Part shown: positions 36,889-45,083 of the stretch, piece after piece
Layout: each line of letters starts with the position of its first letter
How positions within the stretch are numbered: position 1 is the first letter of the stretch
Assembly: GCA_031180405.1 (NCBI GenBank)
Contig: JAPSLU010000005.1
Span: 1-64,000, forward strand
DNA: 64,000 nt
Reading direction: 5' to 3'
Source of the DNA: Bacillus sp. (in: firmicutes)
GTDB lineage: Bacteria > Bacillota > Bacilli > Bacillales > Bacillaceae
Notes under the pieces: model-generated
What the model was told of the DNA's origin: nothing
Seen by the model: the letters and a program-made list of their open reading frames with translations, nothing else
Database searches by the model: none
Program-made: the position numbers and the translations under genes

Positions 36889-37041
36889 TATATATATATT
36901 GTGTACATTTTAGAATATTATATACAAAGAAGTTTGAAAAAAGGTTGTAACTATCTATGATTTTAATAGATCTCGACCGTTTAGTGGAAGAAAACAAAGG
37001 GAGTAACCTTTGTTCTAAAGGGATAAATAGCAAGTAGTAAT

Positions 37042-37081
37042 AGAAAAAACGCTCGTCCATGGTAGCACAAGCGTTTTTTCT
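37042..37081. terminator. Bidirectional terminator, mainly for the SurA-N lipoprotein gene
   Basis: AGAAAAAACGCT pairs with AGCGTTTTTTCT. It lies 8 bases past the lipoprotein stop on the minus strand. A second hairpin (AACAAAGG/CCTTTGTT, 36993-37017) follows it. Confidence 0.85.
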
Positions 37082-37088
37082 GTTATAA

Positions 37089-37853
37089 CTATAATTTTAA
37101 CTCAACTTCAGAAGATTCACGAAGCTCTTCAACTTTAGCTGCTAATTTTTCTTGTGTTTTTTGAGTTTCTAAATTTGTTTTTAATGTTTCTTTTATATCC
37201 TCGTATTTTGGAGTTTCAGCCGATTCTTCAGCTTGACCTGCCATTGAATCATAGTATTCTTTTATTTCTTCATCTGTCACTGCTTCTACTTTTAAATCAT
37301 TTTTAACGTATTGATCGTATTTAACAGTATCAGCGATTTGACCTTTTAGTTCGTCTAGTGTTAGGTTATTAGCCTTTAATGCTTCTTCAAAGGCTTCGTT
37401 AGTTTCATATTGCTTTTTTATAGTATCTAACTGTTTATTAATATCATCTTCATTAGCTTTATACCCTTTTTTGTCAATTTCTTGCATGAGCAAGGTTTGT
37501 CCAACTAGACTATTAAGCGTATATTCCTTTAATTGCTTTGCCATATCCTCAGTTGTTGGGTCTTGTCCCATGCTAGTAAACTGCATTTGTGAAATACTTA
37601 ATGCGTCATTATATTCGTTACCTTTAATTTCTTGTCCGTTAACAATGGCTACCACTTTATTAGCCTCTACCTTTTGAGCTTCTAGCTTTTTTTGCATTTC
37701 CTCAGGATCAATTGCTGCTGCCTCTTCTTTTGTTGCTTCTTCTGTTGCTTTTTCTTTTGTTGCCGACTCCTCAGCTTTTTCTTCATCATTGTTACAAGCA
37801 GCAAGTGATAGAGAAAGTAACCCGACCAATAATGCTAGTAAGTATTTTTTCAC
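37089..37853 (-). CDS. SurA N-terminal domain lipoprotein (PrsA-like without PPIase domain)
   Basis: Extracytoplasmic lipoprotein, likely chaperone for secreted proteins. Signal peptide with lipobox LAAC (Cys20), then an acidic, low-complexity linker rich in EEATKE (residues 24-48), then a SurA_N-type helical domain with VAIVNGQEIKGNEY and LKEYTLNSLVGQTLLMQEI. At 254 residues it lacks the parvulin PPIase domain of PrsA (about 290 residues). ATG 37853 follows AAAGGAG. Flanked by its own terminator. Confidence 0.9.
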   Translation of the reverse strand: MKKYLLALLVGLLSLSLAACNNDEEKAEESATKEKATEEATKEEAAAIDPEEMQKKLEAQKVEANKVVAIVNGQEIKGNEYNDALSISQMQFTSMGQDPTTEDMAKQLKEYTLNSLVGQTLLMQEIDKKGYKANEDDINKQLDTIKKQYETNEAFEEALKANNLTLDELKGQIADTVKYDQYVKNDLKVEAVTDEEIKEYYDSMAGQAEESAETPKYEDIKETLKTNLETQKTQEKLAAKVEELRESSEVELKL

Positions 37854-38267
37854 ATTTAAAACTCCTTTCGCTCCTACGAAACATTCATGACATAGTACAT
37901 ATTTGGAATTGTATAACAGTTAAAGAAAAAATGAAAGGCTTTCAATTCATTTTAAATAAAGTATACAAAATTTTTGAAGAACTTTTCTTGAAAAATAATA
38001 GTGATTGTCGTAATCAAATGATAGACAACCTTTAGCAGGAGAATTGTATAAACAACTAAAAAACTTGAAATTAGGGGATGAGAAGCGTTAAGACCGTCTG
38101 AGGCGCTTTTAAAAGAATATATGTAGAAATGGTATCGCTTACACTAACTAATTGGAAGAAATACTCCAAACATATCCATTACACCTTTGATTATAAAAAT
38201 CATCGTGTTAGTATTAAAACGTGAGGAAAAATACGAACAAAAATACGAACGAAATTGGAGAGATGAG
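37854..38267. other. Gene-free stretch before the proline operon
   Basis: No convincing gene. A 34-codon plus-strand frame (about 37931-38035) runs into another frame ending GDEKR-stop at 38091. That stop is followed by a small hairpin AAGCG/CGCTT (38083-38108), so a frameshifted relic of a short gene is possible. TGGTATCGCTTACA (38130-38143) loosely resembles a cre. TTGATT with TATTAA near 38190-38215 is a weak promoter for the proline genes. No T-box leader was found. Confidence 0.4.
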
Positions 38268-39116
38268 ATGCTACATGATAAAAAAGTTGCGTTTATAGGC
38301 GCAGGTTCAATGGCAGAGGCAATGATTTCGGGTTTTGTAAAATCTTTAAAATTCCCAACTAGTCAAATCATTGCTACAAATCGTTCAAATGAAAAACGTT
38401 TATCGGCTTTAAAATCCAATTATAGGATTAAAGTGAGTAAACTGGAAGATTTACAGTTTGATCAAATAGATATCATTATTCTTGCGATGAAGCCAAAAGA
38501 TGTGGATCAAGCACTAGCGGGAATCAAACAATATATCAAACCAAACCATCTCATACTATCAGTATTAGCAGGCATTACAACAACATATCTTAAACAAAAT
38601 CTTCATAATGGCCAGCAAGTAGTTCGAGTAATGCCGAATACATCAAGTGCAATTGGTGAATCAGCTACTGCCATATCCCCAGGTCATGAAACATCAGAAA
38701 ACAATATACGTTTAACTAAACAATTATTAGGATGCATCGGTGAGGTTTACACAATCGATGAACCGGATATGGATATTTTCACGGGTCTTGCAGGTAGTGG
38801 GCCAGCCTATTTCTATTATTTAATGGAGCATATGGAGAAGCAAGGTGCACAGGCAGGATTAGATGTGGAAATAACAAGGAAAATTATTGCACAAACAATT
38901 AAAGGTGCAGCGAAAATGGTTCAAGAACAAGATGAAACACCAACAATATTAAGAGAAAAAGTAACTTCGCCAAACGGTACAACAGCTTCAGGGTTACAAG
39001 CACTTGACGATAATGGTGGCGGCAAGGCCATTGCAAAAGCTGTTGAACATGCAGCAAAACGCTCAAAGGAAATCAGTGAACAAATTCAAGAAAGTCTTCT
39101 AGTAAGCTCAAAGTAA
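38268..39116 (+). CDS. proC: Pyrroline-5-carboxylate reductase
   Basis: Last step of proline synthesis: NAD(P)H reduction of P5C to proline. 282 residues. N-terminal Rossmann FIGAGSMAEAMISGF, then ILAMKPKDVDQAL, VRVMPNTSSAIGESATAI, and the C-terminal signature FTGLAGSGPAYFYYLMEHM and VTSPNGTTASGLQAL. ATG 38268 follows TTGGAGAG at 7 bases; a longer in-frame start at 38187 has no ribosome site. In Bacillus the paralogues are named proG, proH or proI; which one this is cannot be told by eye. First gene of proC-proB-proA. Confidence 0.94.
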   Translation: MLHDKKVAFIGAGSMAEAMISGFVKSLKFPTSQIIATNRSNEKRLSALKSNYRIKVSKLEDLQFDQIDIIILAMKPKDVDQALAGIKQYIKPNHLILSVLAGITTTYLKQNLHNGQQVVRVMPNTSSAIGESATAISPGHETSENNIRLTKQLLGCIGEVYTIDEPDMDIFTGLAGSGPAYFYYLMEHMEKQGAQAGLDVEITRKIIAQTIKGAAKMVQEQDETPTILREKVTSPNGTTASGLQALDDNGGGKAIAKAVEHAAKRSKEISEQIQESLLVSSK

Positions 39117-39166
39117 AAGACGGGAAATTTAAAAATTGGAGATAAATATGATTCAGGAGTGATAAA

Positions 39167-40297
39167 ATGACGACCCTAGAAAACGGGAAGAAACGGGTTG
39201 TAATTAAGGTAGGAAGCAGTTCATTAACAAGTCGACATGGTGAAATTAGTCGACGAAAACTGGAGAAATTGGCAGATGAGATTGCATTATTAAAAGATGA
39301 AGGGCATGAAATTGTATTCGTTTCCTCTGGAGCCGTAGCAGCAGGATATCGCAAATTAGGTTGTATAAACCGGCCAACATCTTTACCTGAAAAACAAGCG
39401 GCAGCATCAATTGGGCAAGGGTTATTAATTGAAGCATACTCTGAAATTTTCTTATCACATGGATATGTAGCCTCACAGATCCTAATTACGCGCAGTGACT
39501 TTTCTGATGAAACGCGCTACAACAATGTACGGAACACGTTGAATGTCCTATTGGAGCGAGGTATTATCCCAATTGTCAACGAAAACGATACCGTAACCGT
39601 CGATCGCTTGAAATTTGGAGACAATGATACATTATCTGCAAAAGTAGCTGGACTAGTTGAAGCAGATCAATTAATTATCCTTTCTGATATCGATGGATTA
39701 TATGACTCAGATCCACGTAAAAACGAACAGGCAAAACTTCTTGAAAAAGTATATGAAATAACCCCTGAAATTGAAGAGGGTGCTGGTGATTCAGGCAGTA
39801 ATGTTGGGACAGGGGGAATGAGATCTAAGATTGATGCCGTAAAAATAGCGATGGCATCTGGGATTTCAACTTTCCTTGGTAAAGCTACCATTGCTAATAT
39901 TCTTGCCGATGCTGTTCGAGGAAAAGCAAAAGGTACGTATTTTGAAGTAACAAATGAGACGATTAATTTAAATAGAAAGAAACAATGGATTGCCTTCCAC
40001 TCAGGTCCAGAAGGTGAGGTGGTCATTAATCAAAGAGTGAAAACGTCCATTGCTGATCATAAGCATAGCATTTATTCATCCGATATTGAGAGAGTCAATG
40101 GTCAGTTTGAAAAGGGTGCAGTGATTCGAATTCTAGATCATGAAGGGGAAAGAGTTGGTTTAGGTGTTGTTAATTATTCGACTGAGGATTTAGTAAAGAT
40201 GAAGAACATGTCAGGTGGCGATGTTCAAAAGCAAGAGGTTGTGCATTTCGATGATTTAGTATGTGAGCTTGAATTATCATTACCTGTTGGAGTATAA
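39167..40297 (+). CDS. proB: Glutamate 5-kinase with PUA domain
   Basis: First, usually feedback-inhibited step of proline synthesis. 376 residues: amino-acid kinase domain (RVVIKVGSSSLTSRHGEISR, FVSSGAVAAGYRKLG, PIVNENDTVTVDRLKFGDND, GTGGMRSKIDAVKIAM) followed by a C-terminal PUA domain (about residues 275-350). ATG 39167 follows CAGGAGTG. 50 bases after proC and 14 before proA. If this is the osmostress branch, the paralogue would be called proJ. Confidence 0.95.
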   Translation: MTTLENGKKRVVIKVGSSSLTSRHGEISRRKLEKLADEIALLKDEGHEIVFVSSGAVAAGYRKLGCINRPTSLPEKQAAASIGQGLLIEAYSEIFLSHGYVASQILITRSDFSDETRYNNVRNTLNVLLERGIIPIVNENDTVTVDRLKFGDNDTLSAKVAGLVEADQLIILSDIDGLYDSDPRKNEQAKLLEKVYEITPEIEEGAGDSGSNVGTGGMRSKIDAVKIAMASGISTFLGKATIANILADAVRGKAKGTYFEVTNETINLNRKKQWIAFHSGPEGEVVINQRVKTSIADHKHSIYSSDIERVNGQFEKGAVIRILDHEGERVGLGVVNYSTEDLVKMKNMSGGDVQKQEVVHFDDLVCELELSLPVGV

Positions 40298-40311
40298 AAA
40301 GGAGGAATTGC

Positions 40312-41574
40312 ATGTCTGTCACAAAAGAACTATATACAGTAGAAGCCCAAGCAATTGCAGCAAAAAAAGCAGCAAAGAAACTAAGTCTTTTAAAAACTGA
40401 TGAAAAAAATGAAGCACTGCACATTTTAGCTGATACGTTAGAGAAAAATACACAACGTATCCTATGTGCAAATGAGCGTGATCTACAAGTAGGTAAAGAA
40501 AAAGGCTATGAAGCTGCCTATATGGATCGTCTTGCCTTATCAAAGGAGCGTATTTTTGACTTTGCTAATGGGCTCCGTCAAGTTGCAAAATTGGAAGATC
40601 CAACTGGGAATATTTTATCAAGCTGGACACTTGATAATGGATTGCTAGTGGAAAAGGTGACCGTTCCATTAGGTGTTATTGGCATGATCTATGAAGCACG
40701 TCCGAATGTTACAGTAGACGCGACTGGACTAGCGCTTAAATCAGGAAATGCCATCGTATTAAAAGGCGGATCATCTGCTTTATCATCAAACAAAGCGATC
40801 GTAGAGGTTATGCACGAAGCATTAAATGAGACAAAAATTCCGAGTGATGCTGTTCAATTTATTGCGAGCACTGACCGTGAAGCAACACAGCAGCTGTTTA
40901 CAATGAAGGAACATATTGATGTGTTGATTCCTCGAGGTGGCGCATCTCTTATAAGCGCCGTGGTTAACAACGCGACAGTTCCTGTATTAGAAACAGGTGT
41001 TGGAAACTGTCATTTATATATTGATGTTGAAGCAGATGTTGAGAAGGCATTAAACATACTTGTTAATGCTAAAACGGACCGTCCAGCTGTGTGTAATGCA
41101 TTGGAAACAGCTATTATTCATAAAGATTGGCTTGAAAAGAACAAAAATCAGCTTGTTAAAACGTTAAACGAACAAGCTATTACTGTTCATGGTGACGAGA
41201 CGGCTATATCCTATATTCCAAACTCAATATTAGCAAACGAAGCAGATTGGGCAAATGAATATTTAAGTTTAGATCTAGCTATCAAAACAGTGAAGAGTAT
41301 TGATGAAGCGATTGAACATATTGAAATATATGGAACAAAACATTCAGAAGCAATCGTAACAGAAAACAAAAATACGGCTAAAACGTTTATGAATTTGGTT
41401 GATGCCTCAGCACTTTATCATAATGCCTCCACTCGATTTACCGATGGTGGCGCACTTGGGTTTGGGGCAGAGATTGGAATTTCAACTCAAAAATTACATG
41501 CACGTGGTCCAATGGGGTTGCCTGCATTAACAACAGTAAAATTCTTAATGTCAGGTGACGGCCAAATAAGATAA
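40312..41574 (+). CDS. proA: Glutamate-5-semialdehyde dehydrogenase (gamma-glutamyl phosphate reductase)
   Basis: NADPH-dependent reduction of glutamyl-5-phosphate. 420 residues, the family norm. Blocks: VPLGVIGMIYEARPNVTVDATGLALKSGN (seen in parts), RGGASLISAVV, the catalytic Cys in RPAVCNALET, and FTDGGALGFGAEIGISTQKLHARGP. ATG 40312 follows AAAGGAGG. Ends the operon at a strong terminator. Confidence 0.97.
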   Translation: MSVTKELYTVEAQAIAAKKAAKKLSLLKTDEKNEALHILADTLEKNTQRILCANERDLQVGKEKGYEAAYMDRLALSKERIFDFANGLRQVAKLEDPTGNILSSWTLDNGLLVEKVTVPLGVIGMIYEARPNVTVDATGLALKSGNAIVLKGGSSALSSNKAIVEVMHEALNETKIPSDAVQFIASTDREATQQLFTMKEHIDVLIPRGGASLISAVVNNATVPVLETGVGNCHLYIDVEADVEKALNILVNAKTDRPAVCNALETAIIHKDWLEKNKNQLVKTLNEQAITVHGDETAISYIPNSILANEADWANEYLSLDLAIKTVKSIDEAIEHIEIYGTKHSEAIVTENKNTAKTFMNLVDASALYHNASTRFTDGGALGFGAEIGISTQKLHARGPMGLPALTTVKFLMSGDGQIR

Positions 41575-41580
41575 TGAAGA

Positions 41581-41615
41581 AACAGGACTTTCAATCTCGA
41601 GGGTCCTGTTTTTTG
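41581..41615 (+). terminator. Rho-independent terminator of proCBA
   Basis: AACAGGAC pairs with GTCCTGTT; T4-6 follow. Confidence 0.88.
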
Positions 41616-41703
41616 TAATGTAGGCATTGCTAAAACAGAAACAGCCTCTCTGAAAAACACAATCGGTTTTATATTGAAAAATTTATAGAATAATGAATAA
41701 TAA

Positions 41704-41718
41704 TGATAATTATTTTCA
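41704..41718. promoter_or_regulatory. Fur-box-like sequence in a convergent gap
   Basis: TGATAATTATTTTCA matches the 7-1-7 Fur consensus TGATAATNATTATCA at all but one position. TTGAAA (41674-41679) and AATAAT-rich bases precede it on the plus strand. Yet it lies between the ends of proA and the DUF1540 gene, so no protein gene is an obvious target. Confidence 0.4.
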
Positions 41719-41736
41719 ATAATAAATATGAGAAGA

Positions 41737-41758
41737 GACAACCACGGACTTGGTTGCC
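41737..41758 (-). terminator. Hairpin terminator of the DUF1540 gene
   Basis: GGCAACCA pairs with TGGTTGTC on the minus strand, followed by a pyrimidine-rich tail. It lies 15 bases past the stop. Confidence 0.55.
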
Positions 41759-41772
41759 TCCATTCATTGAAT

Positions 41773-41934
41773 TTATACATCAGTTGGTTCAAATGTTTTG
41801 CAATCTGTATCACTACTTGAAGAAGCGTTTCTTTCTTTATGATTCACTACATAAATTTGAGTTGCACCACATTTATTTTCGTTGTTGATGTTATGAATAC
41901 AGCTACTAACTTCACATAATACATCTTGTGCCAT
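41773..41934 (-). CDS. DUF1540 domain protein, 53 aa
   Basis: Small cysteine protein beginning MAQDVLCEVSSCIHN and ending SDTDCKTFEPTDV. Four Cys (7, 12, 22, 45) in the pattern CxxxxC...C...C typical of DUF1540, perhaps a metal site; function unknown, common in spore formers. A full AAGGAGGTG ribosome site lies 7 bases before ATG 41934. That site is inside one arm of a long hairpin (41938-42003), so translation may be structurally controlled. Confidence 0.88.
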   Translation of the reverse strand: MAQDVLCEVSSCIHNINNENKCGATQIYVVNHKERNASSSSDTDCKTFEPTDV

Positions 41935-41937
41935 AAT

Positions 41938-42003
41938 AAAACACCTCCTTCATTGTTAGGATAAGCAAATTCGGCCGATCCTATTCAATGATTGAGGTGT
42001 TTT
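41938..42003 (-). promoter_or_regulatory. Leader hairpin covering the DUF1540 ribosome site
   Basis: AAAACACCTC (41938-41947) pairs with GAGGTGTTTT (41994-42003), TCATTG (41950-41955) with CAATGA (41986-41991), and AGGAT (41958-41962) with ATCCT (41978-41982); 15-base loop. In the minus-strand message the GGAGGTG Shine-Dalgarno is paired. Read on the plus strand, the right arm is followed by TTTTGTTTTC, so it could also be a terminator. Confidence 0.7.
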
Positions 42004-42044
42004 GTTTTCATTAATTTTCCTGAAAACTTTTATTATTTAAAGTA

Positions 42045-42102
42045 TTGACTCAATCTATTCTATGTTATATTCTATAACATATTAATGTTAGAAAATCTAA
42101 CG
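42045..42102 (+). promoter_or_regulatory. glnK-amtB promoter with two TnrA/GlnR boxes
   Basis: TTGACT (42045-42050) and TATTCT (42068-42073), 17 bases apart. Box 1 TGTTATATTCTATAACA (42063-42079) and box 2 TGTTAGAAAATCTAACG (42086-42102) each match TGTNANAWWWTNTNACA at 16 of 17. They overlap the -10 and the start rather than lying at -50, which suits repression more than TnrA activation. Confidence 0.8.
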
Positions 42103-42120
42103 TGAATAGGGTGGTAATAG

Positions 42121-42498
42121 ATGAAGAAAATTGAAGCGATTATTAGGCCACAAAAGATAACTGAGACAATCAAAGGGTTAAAGAATATAGGTATTACCGG
42201 ATTTACTGTGTCACAAGTAGTAGGAAGAGGAAAGCAAAGGGATACAAAGGGCGTATATCGTGGGAAAAATTACAATGTAACGCTGCATCCAAAAATTAAA
42301 CTTGAAATAGTTTTATCAGACCATATGGTGGAGCCGACCATTAAAACGATTATTGCAAATGCGCAAACAGGAGAAGATGGTGATGGAAAGATCTATGTAT
42401 ATCCTATTCTAGAGGCGTATAACATACGAAATGGGGAACTCGATGTTTCAATTGATGATTTAACAGTCAGAGATGTTTCAGTAGGGGAGGGAAAATAA
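42121..42498 (+). CDS. glnK: Nitrogen regulatory protein P-II
   Basis: Trimeric signal protein that senses 2-oxoglutarate/ATP and binds AmtB and TnrA. 125 residues. PII signatures: MKKIEAIIRPQKITETIKGL, GRGKQRDTKGVYRGKNY (T-loop, Tyr at the usual position) and TGEDGDGKIYVYPI. ATG 42121 follows GGGTGG. Only 2 bases separate its stop from amtB. In B. subtilis the order is amtB-glnK (nrgAB); here it is reversed. Confidence 0.95.
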   Translation: MKKIEAIIRPQKITETIKGLKNIGITGFTVSQVVGRGKQRDTKGVYRGKNYNVTLHPKIKLEIVLSDHMVEPTIKTIIANAQTGEDGDGKIYVYPILEAYNIRNGELDVSIDDLTVRDVSVGEGK

Positions 42499-42500
42499 AT

Positions 42501-43808
42501 ATGGAGCTTATACATTTAAATACAGTTTGGATTGTAATAGCAGCAGCGATGGTTCTGTTTATGGAAGGTGGCTTCAGCTTGTTAGAAGCAGGATTGGTTC
42601 GCACAAAGAATGCAGTCAATGTAACGATGAAGATTTTCGTTGATTTAACAATTGGGGCATTAGCGTTCTGGATAATTGGGTTTGCTGTAATGTTTGGAGA
42701 TAGTGCTTTTGGTTTTATTGGAACGAGCTTGTTTGGTAGTCCTCAAGAAATCTCACTCGGACTTGAGCTACCCAGTGAAGCGTTTGTCCTATTTCAAATG
42801 GGCTTTGCCGTAGCATGTATTTCGATTATTTCTGGTGCTGTGGCGGAAAGGATGAATTTCAAAGCATATATTCTTACAGCAGCACTAATTACATTAATTA
42901 TTTATCCGTTATCAGGTCATTGGATTTGGAATGGAGATGGATGGTTAGCGCAGTTAGGAATGAAGGATTTTGCTGGGTCAGCAGCGATTCATTCTGTTGG
43001 TGGATTTGCAGCATTAGCCATGGCGAAAATGTTAGGTGCTAGAAAAGGAAGGTTTAATTCGGATGGAAGTGTAAATGTGTTCGCGCCAAGTAATATTCCA
43101 TTAGCTTCAAGTGGTGCGTTTATCCTATGGTTTGGTTGGTTTGCTTTTAACAGCGGTAGTACATTAGATGCCTCAAATGCTTCGTTAGCATCCATCGCAA
43201 TTAACACGATGCTAGCAGGAGCAAGTGGTGGTACTGTCACATTATTATTAACAATGAACAAGTTTGGAAAAGCTGATCCGAGTATGACGATCAATGGAGT
43301 TTTATCAGGTTTAGTAGCAATTACGGCTGGATGTGCTTTTGTTGATCAGTGGAGTGCCATCTTAATTGGTGGAATTAGTGGAGTCATCGTAATTTATGCA
43401 ACACTTTTAATTGATAATTTAAAAATTGATGATCCGGTTGGTGCGGTAGCAGTTCATGGGTTTAATGGATTATTCGGTACAATTGCTGTTGGTTTGTTTG
43501 ATACATCAGCGGGTTTCTTTACGACAGGCCAAGTATCTCTATTAGGGGTCCAGCTTTTAGGGGCGGTTGTTGTTGCGATCTGGGGATTAGTTGGTGGAGC
43601 AGCTATCGCAAAAATTGCTGAAGTAACAGTTGGATTACGTGCAACAGAAGAAGAGGAAGAGGAAGGACTTGATATGTCCTACCATGGAATTCCTGCTTAT
43701 AATGAGCTTGAGCGCTTCACTGACCTGCCAACTAGCTTATACAATTTCGAAGAAACGACAGGTATTACGGTGGCTAGACCAGAACAAAAGAAGGTTGTCG
43801 GATCATAA
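42501..43808 (+). CDS. amtB: Ammonium transporter
   Basis: Trimeric ammonia/ammonium channel of the inner membrane with eleven helices. 435 residues. Family features: MVLFMEGGFSLLEAGLVRTKN, QMGFAVACISIISGAVAERM, FAGSAAIHSVGGFAALA with the pore His, and GFNGLFGTIAVGLF. The C-terminal tail is extended (EEEEEGLDMSYHGIPAYNE onwards) and may bind PII. GGGGAGGG lies in the end of glnK. Terminator follows. Confidence 0.97.
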   Translation: MELIHLNTVWIVIAAAMVLFMEGGFSLLEAGLVRTKNAVNVTMKIFVDLTIGALAFWIIGFAVMFGDSAFGFIGTSLFGSPQEISLGLELPSEAFVLFQMGFAVACISIISGAVAERMNFKAYILTAALITLIIYPLSGHWIWNGDGWLAQLGMKDFAGSAAIHSVGGFAALAMAKMLGARKGRFNSDGSVNVFAPSNIPLASSGAFILWFGWFAFNSGSTLDASNASLASIAINTMLAGASGGTVTLLLTMNKFGKADPSMTINGVLSGLVAITAGCAFVDQWSAILIGGISGVIVIYATLLIDNLKIDDPVGAVAVHGFNGLFGTIAVGLFDTSAGFFTTGQVSLLGVQLLGAVVVAIWGLVGGAAIAKIAEVTVGLRATEEEEEEGLDMSYHGIPAYNELERFTDLPTSLYNFEETTGITVARPEQKKVVGS

Positions 43809-43816
43809 AAATAGGT

Positions 43817-43857
43817 GAAAAAAGCGAACCAGTCATATAATGATTGATTCGCTTTTT
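43817..43857 (+). terminator. Rho-independent terminator of glnK-amtB
   Basis: AAAAAGCGAA pairs with TTCGCTTTTT. Confidence 0.85.
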
Positions 43858-43912
43858 CTGTTCTTAAGGTAAGTTAAGTTAAGAAAGTACATAATTTTCA
43901 ACTCAGTTTTAG

Positions 43913-43999
43913 GGTCTAGCTCCGGCGCAATGGGCTCGAGGGCACATGAAGGACAACCTTCTGTTACTCCCCTTATGCTTGTCGCCTTGCGCTTTTCTT
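43913..43999. repeat. Dispersed intergenic palindromic repeat, copy 5
   Basis: GGTCTAGCTCCGGCGCAATGG, GCTCGAGGGC, CCTTCTGTTAC, CTTATGCTTGTCGCCTTGCG-CTTTTCTT. It lies between the convergent amtB and copD ends and reaches the copD stop. Confidence 0.7.
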
Positions 44000-45080
44000 A
44001 ACGAATCACAACCGAAAACATTAGACCTAGGTAAGTAGATATAATGAATACAAAACCAAAACACAATGCAATCAGTGGTGAAATTCTTTTATAAAAACTA
44101 ATAACCATCATAATCAAAAATAGGAGGCCAATCAGTAATAGTAGTATCGATTGAAATTCTGAAACGAGCTGGACTGTTAAGGGAGCTTCAATTTTTTGAT
44201 TTAATAAACCTTCTATCCAAAATGCAGGTCCTTCTTGAATTAATGTCGCGTTAACTTGGTGTGGTGGTGGAAGTGTACCTAAAACACCGGTTATGAAAAA
44301 CACAATCATTAACATAATGCTTTCTGCTTGAACCCATTTTATTGGATTAAATTGATCATCTTGCTTTGCTTTCCTTGAAAGAAATCCGTTAATTAAACCA
44401 AAAGCAAGAATTGGAATGACGCTTATATGCTTAAGTAAGAGCATTTGTCCGTAAGTCAATACCCATGAATTTGTATAATCACGTGGCTCAATAACGAAAA
44501 ACATTAAGCTCATTCCCGTTACCATCAAGATAACAACTAATCCTATTGATAAAGGTGTGAACCACTTAAGAAAGGCATGCCAATTTTCCGTACTTTTTGC
44601 CAACCAACCAACATGCAATAGGATCCCGAACCAAATCGATATGGTTAGAAAGTGGACAGAATGTGAAAGTAATCCTGGCCAAGCATCAAGTGTTGAAGCG
44701 TGACTTGCATAGCCGACCGATATAATCATGAGCAGCATGAAAAAGGATTGAATATATTTTGAACCTTCAACGTAGATAGTCATCCACAATAACACCGCAA
44801 AAAAACTTCCATATAGCCAAGCAATTCCAACTTGAAATTCAGTCAAAATTGAGTAAGCAGTCAAGCTGAATAATCCTTCGGGTGAAAAAAAAGAGATGAC
44901 TTGAATCACAGGTAGAAATGTGAGAATAATAATGCCTAATACACTTAATAATAAGCTCTGTTTTGATAATTGAATAACTGGTTTATGTTTTTGTGGGACA
45001 AACTGTAAGAAAATGTATCCAACTAAATAAGAAAAAAGCATATATGAGCCATATTCAGTTATTGGAATTAATTGATTCAT
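43998..45080 (-). CDS. copD: Copper resistance D family membrane protein
   Basis: Polytopic membrane protein of 360 residues with eight or more helices and a C-terminal CopD domain (about residues 170-280: SIGLVVILMVTGMSLMFFV, YGQMLLLKHISVIPILAFGLINGF). Like the second half of B. subtilis YcnJ, it probably takes copper from CopC across the membrane. ATG 45080 follows GAGGTAAT. It starts 3 bases after copC ends, so the pair is an operon. Copper control is not visible in the sequence. Confidence 0.88.
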   Translation of the reverse strand: MNQLIPITEYGSYMLFSYLVGYIFLQFVPQKHKPVIQLSKQSLLLSVLGIIILTFLPVIQVISFFSPEGLFSLTAYSILTEFQVGIAWLYGSFFAVLLWMTIYVEGSKYIQSFFMLLMIISVGYASHASTLDAWPGLLSHSVHFLTISIWFGILLHVGWLAKSTENWHAFLKWFTPLSIGLVVILMVTGMSLMFFVIEPRDYTNSWVLTYGQMLLLKHISVIPILAFGLINGFLSRKAKQDDQFNPIKWVQAESIMLMIVFFITGVLGTLPPPHQVNATLIQEGPAFWIEGLLNQKIEAPLTVQLVSEFQSILLLLIGLLFLIMMVISFYKRISPLIALCFGFVFIISTYLGLMFSVVIR

Positions 45081-45083
45081 ATA

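Noticed and set aside
38130-38143. TGGTATCGCTTACA as a CcpA site for the proline genes
   Set aside because: Two mismatches and no metabolic reason; kept only as a remark in the gap description.
41703-41888. 61-codon plus-strand frame opposite the DUF1540 gene
   Set aside because: Antisense shadow; no ribosome site, and the minus-strand gene has a perfect one and family similarity.
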